A stretch of DNA of 64,000 nucleotides from CADEED01 sp039931065 (GTDB lineage: Bacteria > Pseudomonadota > Gammaproteobacteria > Steroidobacterales > Steroidobacteraceae), in assembly GCA_039931065.1 (NCBI GenBank), contig JBDTSP010000002.1:124001-188000 (forward strand), read 5' to 3'. Positions 60,345 through 64,000 of this stretch are shown here, piece after piece (the stretch's first letter is position 1; every line of letters begins with the position of its first letter). The position numbers were made by a program, and so were the translations under genes. The notes beneath the pieces are model-generated. The model saw only the letters and a program-made list of their open reading frames with translations, had not been told where the DNA came from and searched no databases.

Positions 60345-61317
60345 GAAGGCCAAGGTAAAACGCGCGAAGCTCGCGCCGAATCTCGTGCAGCGCGGACTGT
60401 CCGCCACCGAAGTCGCATTGCCGCTCGATCACGCCGATATCGCGGCGGTCGTCGAACTGGTGCGCAAGGCCGGCGGCGCGCCGATCGGCGCCTATCGGGA
60501 GCCACTCGGCGGACGGCCGCTGCTGGTGGCATCGCTGCCGTTCAATGCCGTGCAACCCACGCCATTCCAGCGCGATCTTTCACCCACTCATGCGAAGCGT
60601 CTCGCGGGCGCGATCGAAGCGACCGCGGCGTTCCTCGATCCGCTGATCGTCGTGCGTGGTGAAGACGGTCGGTTCTGGACGCCGAATGGCCGGCATCGTC
60701 TCGCCGCCGCCAAGATGCTCGGGCTCAAGCAGATCACCGTGCTGATCTCCCCCGACGAGACTCTTTCCTACCGAATCCTCGCGTTGAACACTGAGAAGGC
60801 GCACAACCTCAAGGACAAATCCCTCGAGGTCGTGCGAATGGCCCGCAATCTCGCCAAACGCGAACCCACTCGCACCGAGGCGTCGCTGGCCGCCGAGTTC
60901 GAAGCGGCGGAGTTGCTGACGCTCGGCCTTGTCTACGAACAAAACCTGCGCTTCGGCGGCGGCGCATACAGCCCGGTGCTCAAGAAGGTGGACAGGCTCA
61001 CGACCAAAGCGCTGCCGGTGGGACTGCGCGAGCGCAGTGCCTACGCGTCGCGCCTGCAGGAGATCGACAACGAAGTGAAACGCATCGTGGAGCAACTCCA
61101 GGCGCGCGGAATGAAGTCGCCCTACCTGCGCAGCTACGTCGTGGCGCGTATCAACCCGGTGCGTTTCCACAAGGTGAAACCGGGCGACAAGAAGCCCGTC
61201 ATGCCGATCGCGCAGGCACTGCTGCGCATGGTGGCCGCGGCCAAGAAGTTCGACCTCGGCAAGGTGAACATGAGTGATCTCGCTTTTGTTGCCGCCGGCG
61301 CGGAATCGGCCGAGTAG
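60316..61317 (+). CDS. ParB-like nuclease/partition domain protein
   Basis: 333 residues. A Lys-rich N-terminus (MAAKKKTPAKKAKVKRAK) precedes a ParB/Spo0J-like N-terminal domain, with ILIVV-like strand PLIVVRGEDGRFWTPNGRHRLAAAKMLG, where NGRHR is the typical DNA/CTP-binding box. The C-terminal part is helical and basic. Not the chromosomal ParB, as no parA is adjacent. It overlaps NDH-2 by 29 nt and is 6 nt upstream of the DUF4180 gene, so it probably sits in that operon. Confidence 0.82.
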   Translation: MAAKKKTPAKKAKVKRAKLAPNLVQRGLSATEVALPLDHADIAAVVELVRKAGGAPIGAYREPLGGRPLLVASLPFNAVQPTPFQRDLSPTHAKRLAGAIEATAAFLDPLIVVRGEDGRFWTPNGRHRLAAAKMLGLKQITVLISPDETLSYRILALNTEKAHNLKDKSLEVVRMARNLAKREPTRTEASLAAEFEAAELLTLGLVYEQNLRFGGGAYSPVLKKVDRLTTKALPVGLRERSAYASRLQEIDNEVKRIVEQLQARGMKSPYLRSYVVARINPVRFHKVKPGDKKPVMPIAQALLRMVAAAKKFDLGKVNMSDLAFVAAGAESAE

Positions 61318-61323
61318 AAATCG

Positions 61324-61635
61324 ATGGAGATTCTCGCGCTGGCCGACATTCCGAATGCGCTCTCGGCCAGCGTCGAAGGCGGTGGCCTCTTGCTCGACGA
61401 AAAGGATCTGAGCGAGGATTTTTTCGACCTGCGCACCGGCTTCGCGGGCGAGGTCCTGCAGAAGTTCGTCAATTATCGCGCGCGGCTCGCCATCGTCATC
61501 GCCGATTCGTCCGCCTACGGCAGCCGTTTCAGCGAACTCATCTACGAACACCGCACGAACCGGTCGGTGCGTTTTTTCACGTCAGCGCAGCTCGCCCGGC
61601 AATGGCTGTCGTACAACCCGGTCGCGAAATGCTGA
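61324..61635 (+). CDS. DUF4180 domain protein
   Basis: 103 residues. Matches DUF4180 by FFDLRTGFAGEVLQKFVNYRARLAIVIAD and a terminal FFTSAQLARQWL. Small soluble protein, function unknown; found near regulators in many bacteria. It lies 6 nt after the ParB-like gene, suggesting co-transcription, and 112 nt upstream of topoisomerase IB. Confidence 0.82.
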   Translation: MEILALADIPNALSASVEGGGLLLDEKDLSEDFFDLRTGFAGEVLQKFVNYRARLAIVIADSSAYGSRFSELIYEHRTNRSVRFFTSAQLARQWLSYNPVAKC

Positions 61636-61747
61636 GCGCTCGGAAATCCGTCCTGAGAATTGACCGTCAGGCCTGACAACCTTCCTTCCCGCCGCCCCGT
61701 CGTGAACGCCTACAGCCGCACCGGGGCGCGACCCTCAGGCTGACCGA

Positions 61748-62794
61748 ATGGCGCCAGTACCCCGAGGTCTCGTCTACGTCAGTGATCAGGCCCGCGGCAT
61801 CCGCCGGGTGCGGCTTCCGGATCGAAAAAAACGCGGCCGCAAGAAAACACCTCCGCGGTTCAACTACCTCGGTGCGGCCGGGCGCCGCATCCGCGATGCG
61901 CGCACGCTGGCGCGCATCAACAAGCTCGCGATACCGCCCGCCTATGAAGACGTCTGGATCTGCGCCAACCCTCGCGGCCATCTGCAGGCGACCGGCCGAG
62001 ACGCGCGCGGCCGCAAGCAGTATCGCTATCACGCGGACTGGAGCAGCGCGCGCAACGACCGGAAACACTCGCGCATGTTGAATTTCGGCCAGGCGCTTGG
62101 CCGGATGCGCAGCGGGCTGCGCCGCGATCTGAAACTTCCGGGGCTGCCGCGCGAAAAGGTGCTCGCGCTGGTGGTCAAACTGCTGGATGCGACCCAGGTC
62201 CGCGTGGGGAATACCGAATACGCCCGCACCAACAAAAGTTTTGGCCTCACCACATTGCGCGCCCGGCACGCGCGCTTTCCGGTGCGCGGAAAGGCGTCGC
62301 TGCGTTTCCGCGGCAAGGGCGGAGCGGAACACGACGTGCCGATCGACGACGCAAGACTCGCGCGGCTCGTCCGGCATTGCCAGGAATTGCCGGGACAGGC
62401 GTTGTTCCAGTACGAGGACGAAGCAGGCGGCCATCGCGCCATCGACTCCGGACAGGTGAACGACTATCTACGCGAATCGATGGGTGGCGACTTCACCGCC
62501 AAGGACTTTCGTACCTGGCGCGCGACCCTGCATGCGCTCACGTTGCTCGAAAAAATGCCGCTGCCCGAGCGGCACAGTGACGCCGCGCTGCGCCGCTGCA
62601 CGAACGCCGTGGTCAAGGAAGTCGCCGCCGGCCTGCGCAACACCCCTGCCGTGTGCCGCAAGTCGTACATCAACCCCGCGGTGTTCAGCGCCTGGCAGAA
62701 CGGCAAGCTCGGCCGGCGCAGCGCCGCTCGAAAAGCGACCAAAGTTGCGCCAAGTGGAGCGGCGAAGACTCTGCTCTCGCTTCTCGCCGGTTGA
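61748..62794 (+). CDS. DNA topoisomerase IB (poxvirus type)
   Basis: 348 residues, near the usual bacterial size of 330-380. Family signatures: GLVYVSDQARGIRRVR at the start, VWICANPRGHLQATGRDARGRKQY (catalytic Arg region), a KDFRTWRATLHAL segment, and the active tyrosine Y307 in CRKSYINPAVF. It relaxes supercoils through a 3'-phosphotyrosine bond. ATG start at 61748. C-terminal tail is basic. Upstream DUF4180 and ParB-like genes on the same strand may share a DNA-related role. Confidence 0.95.
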   Translation: MAPVPRGLVYVSDQARGIRRVRLPDRKKRGRKKTPPRFNYLGAAGRRIRDARTLARINKLAIPPAYEDVWICANPRGHLQATGRDARGRKQYRYHADWSSARNDRKHSRMLNFGQALGRMRSGLRRDLKLPGLPREKVLALVVKLLDATQVRVGNTEYARTNKSFGLTTLRARHARFPVRGKASLRFRGKGGAEHDVPIDDARLARLVRHCQELPGQALFQYEDEAGGHRAIDSGQVNDYLRESMGGDFTAKDFRTWRATLHALTLLEKMPLPERHSDAALRRCTNAVVKEVAAGLRNTPAVCRKSYINPAVFSAWQNGKLGRRSAARKATKVAPSGAAKTLLSLLAG

Positions 62795-62946
62795 TAGCTC
62801 CGGGCGCGGGTGGCGAACCCTGCGTGAATCTTTCGTTACTCATTGCAACCTGAACGGCGGGTCGCGCGTCTATATGACACGACGATAGAAAAGCCCCGGA
62901 TCACCGTCCGAGGCCGCCATTCCAACCCTTTTCCGGAGATTTCGCC

Positions 62947-63135
62947 ATGTCACGCTCGAGCTTTGCCCATCTTTTGCACCGCGCGCATGAACACCTCATC
63001 GCCAGCGTCGCCGCCATCGCCATCACCGCCGTGTTGCTCCTGAGCGTCAATGCCCACGCGGCCACGCGCGCGTCGTTCACGCCGAGTGTCACGATCCTGG
63101 TGCCGTCGGTGACGATCGAACCGGTGGCGGGTTAA
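62947..63135 (+). CDS. Small secreted peptide
   Basis: 62 residues: a cleavable signal peptide (hydrophobic core IASVAAIAITAVLLLSVN, cleavage near AHA) and a short mature part rich in Ser, Thr, Val and Pro. CGGAGA lies about 6 nt before the ATG at 62947, supporting translation. Function unknown. It is about 190 nt upstream of UrcA and may be related to it in regulation. Confidence 0.6.
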   Translation: MSRSSFAHLLHRAHEHLIASVAAIAITAVLLLSVNAHAATRASFTPSVTILVPSVTIEPVAG

Positions 63136-63147
63136 CGAAAGCTGCGT

Positions 63148-63168
63148 GCGGCCGATTTTATCGGCCGC
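63148..63168 (+). terminator. Hairpin downstream of the small secreted peptide gene
   Basis: GCGGCCGAT and ATCGGCCGC form a perfect 9-bp stem with a TTT loop, 12 nt after the stop. The following T-run is weak, so it may be a terminator or stabilising hairpin. Confidence 0.6.
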
Positions 63169-63325
63169 CACCTTTCTACCCGTCGATGCGGCAGAGCGCT
63201 TCGTCGCTTATCGCCCCCCACGCATGCAACGCTTTCCCGGGTTCAGCCGTCTATCCATTCGATCCGAACGATGAGTCGACGCGCGACGTCGGCTGCTTGC
63301 CGCCCTTTCCAATAGAGGAATACCC

Positions 63326-63664
63326 ATGACCCGTTCAAGTTTGATTGCGGCGCTCGGCGCCGTGACGATCACCGCGCTGACTTTCGCGCCCACCTCATTC
63401 GCCGAAGGCAAGTCCCAGGCCGATGGCATCGCGGTGCGTTTTGCACAGGATGCGCTCGACAACCCCGAAGACGCGGCCAAGGTCTACACGAAACTCAAAT
63501 ATGCATCGCGCAAGGCCTGCGGCCTGGTCGGCGGCTTCCTGAACATGTCGGAGAGAACGCGTGCCTATCGTTGTTATGAGCAGACGCTGGCGGATGTCGT
63601 GAGCAAGATCAATCGCCCGATGCTCACGTCGGTGCACGATTCGAAGCTCAACAAGGTTGGATGA
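63326..63664 (+). CDS. UrcA family protein
   Basis: 112 residues with a signal peptide (cleavage near SFAEG). The mature part contains AVRFAQDALDNPEDAAKVYTKL and a Cys pair in RKACGLVGG and AYRCYEQTL, followed by a helix (ADVVSKINRPML), matching UrcA proteins common in Caulobacter and related genera. A GAGGAA site precedes the ATG at 63326. Likely periplasmic; function unknown. Confidence 0.88.
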   Translation: MTRSSLIAALGAVTITALTFAPTSFAEGKSQADGIAVRFAQDALDNPEDAAKVYTKLKYASRKACGLVGGFLNMSERTRAYRCYEQTLADVVSKINRPMLTSVHDSKLNKVG

Positions 63665-63694
63665 ACCGTTCGGCGGCGCCGACGTCCTGGCTGT

Positions 63695-64000
63695 TCAGCG
63701 ATACAGCAGGATGTCGGACCGCTCTTCTTCCCAGGCGTTTTCGTCGCGCGCGGTGATGCGATCGAGATCGGCGGGCGTCGCGGCGGGATCGTCGACCCAC
63801 TCTCGCAGCAGTTCGCTGCCGTTGATCAGATCGATGGCGAGCCGGGTCCGCTCGTATTCGTACGGGAAGTCGCGCCACAAGGGGTATTCCCCGCGCAGCC
63901 GGCGAATACACTTGAACGCGCCGGCGATCAGCCGCCACGGACGGAACAGGCCGTGATGATAGGCGCCGTCATCGACGTGAATCTGAAAGCCGGAACACAA
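63695..64000 (-). CDS. Exo-beta-N-acetylmuramidase NamZ/DUF1343, C-terminal part
   Basis: Only the last 102 residues are inside the window; the start lies beyond base 64000. CSGFQIHVDDGAYHHGLFRP, YPLWRDFPYEYERTRLAIDL and the final ERSDILLYR match the C-terminal end of DUF1343, whose characterised member NamZ releases N-acetylmuramic acid from peptidoglycan ends. The enzyme would therefore act in wall recycling. It is convergent with UrcA. Confidence 0.8.
   Translation of the reverse strand: MCSGFQIHVDDGAYHHGLFRPWRLIAGAFKCIRRLRGEYPLWRDFPYEYERTRLAIDLINGSELLREWVDDPAATPADLDRITARDENAWEEERSDILLYR

Noticed and set aside
1..64000. CRISPR array, tRNA/rRNA genes, prophage or intact transposase
   Set aside because: No regularly spaced repeats, cloverleaf-like sequence, phage structural genes or transposase motifs were seen on reading both strands.

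Overview
The window is high-GC DNA from a Gram-negative bacterium. It has TonB-dependent receptors, an RND efflux pump, an OmpA porin, periplasmic lipoproteins, SpeA, TtcA, GreB and LemA. The mix of M1, M13, S9 and M32 peptidases, a TPR-sulfotransferase beside a TonB receptor, UrcA, homospermidine synthase and a membrane ceramidase-like protein suggests a gammaproteobacterium near the Steroidobacteraceae/Nevskiales/Xanthomonadales. That placement is inference from gene content. It looks like ordinary chromosome: I see no rRNA, tRNA, CRISPR, prophage or intact transposase.

Layout. 1-7.7 kb (minus): M1 aminopeptidase (cut by the window edge), L,D-transpeptidase, two TPM-domain proteins, LemA, M13 peptidase. 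7.8-11.5 kb: GreB, then a small lipid- or envelope-like cluster (membrane-SRPBCC protein, MarR/GbsR regulator with a clear operator, DUF4166, TIGR01777 epimerase). 11.5-16.5 kb: homospermidine synthase, GST, sulfurtransferase, arginine decarboxylase. 16.8-23.6 kb: RRM protein, methyltransferase-like lipoprotein, a UvrD helicase meeting it at a long inverted repeat, Nudix, unknown genes, HAD phosphatase. 23.6-33.3 kb: GST remnant, S9 peptidase, then a dense minus-strand run (lipoprotein, ATP-grasp, metallopeptidase, phosphatase-ADP-ribosylhydrolase fusion, TtcA, CREST-type hydrolase, M32 carboxypeptidase) with several 4-nt overlaps. 33.5-40 kb: RND pump and adaptor, Ada-like protein, serine-hydrolase fold protein lacking its catalytic residues. 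40-44.3 kb: glycogen genes glgA and glgC, LEA-type lipoprotein, DUF192. 44.4-54.8 kb: OmpA/TSP3 porin, TPR-sulfotransferase, two TonB receptors flanking two small paralogous secreted proteins. 55-64 kb: multi-PAS histidine kinase, fumarase, NDH-2, ParB-like, DUF4180, topoisomerase IB, small secreted proteins, UrcA, and the end of a NamZ/DUF1343 gene.

Points deserving attention: (i) two short words, CTATCTAC and CTAACAAC, recur across the window in different reading frames, which suggests DNA-level rather than codon-level enrichment; (ii) many starts have a -10-like hexamer 5-12 nt upstream and no Shine-Dalgarno, suggesting leaderless mRNAs; (iii) a coupled metallopeptidase/ATP-grasp pair and a tyrosine-phosphatase/ADP-ribosylglycohydrolase fusion lie side by side; (iv) palindromic elements form the end of one gene and fill another gap.
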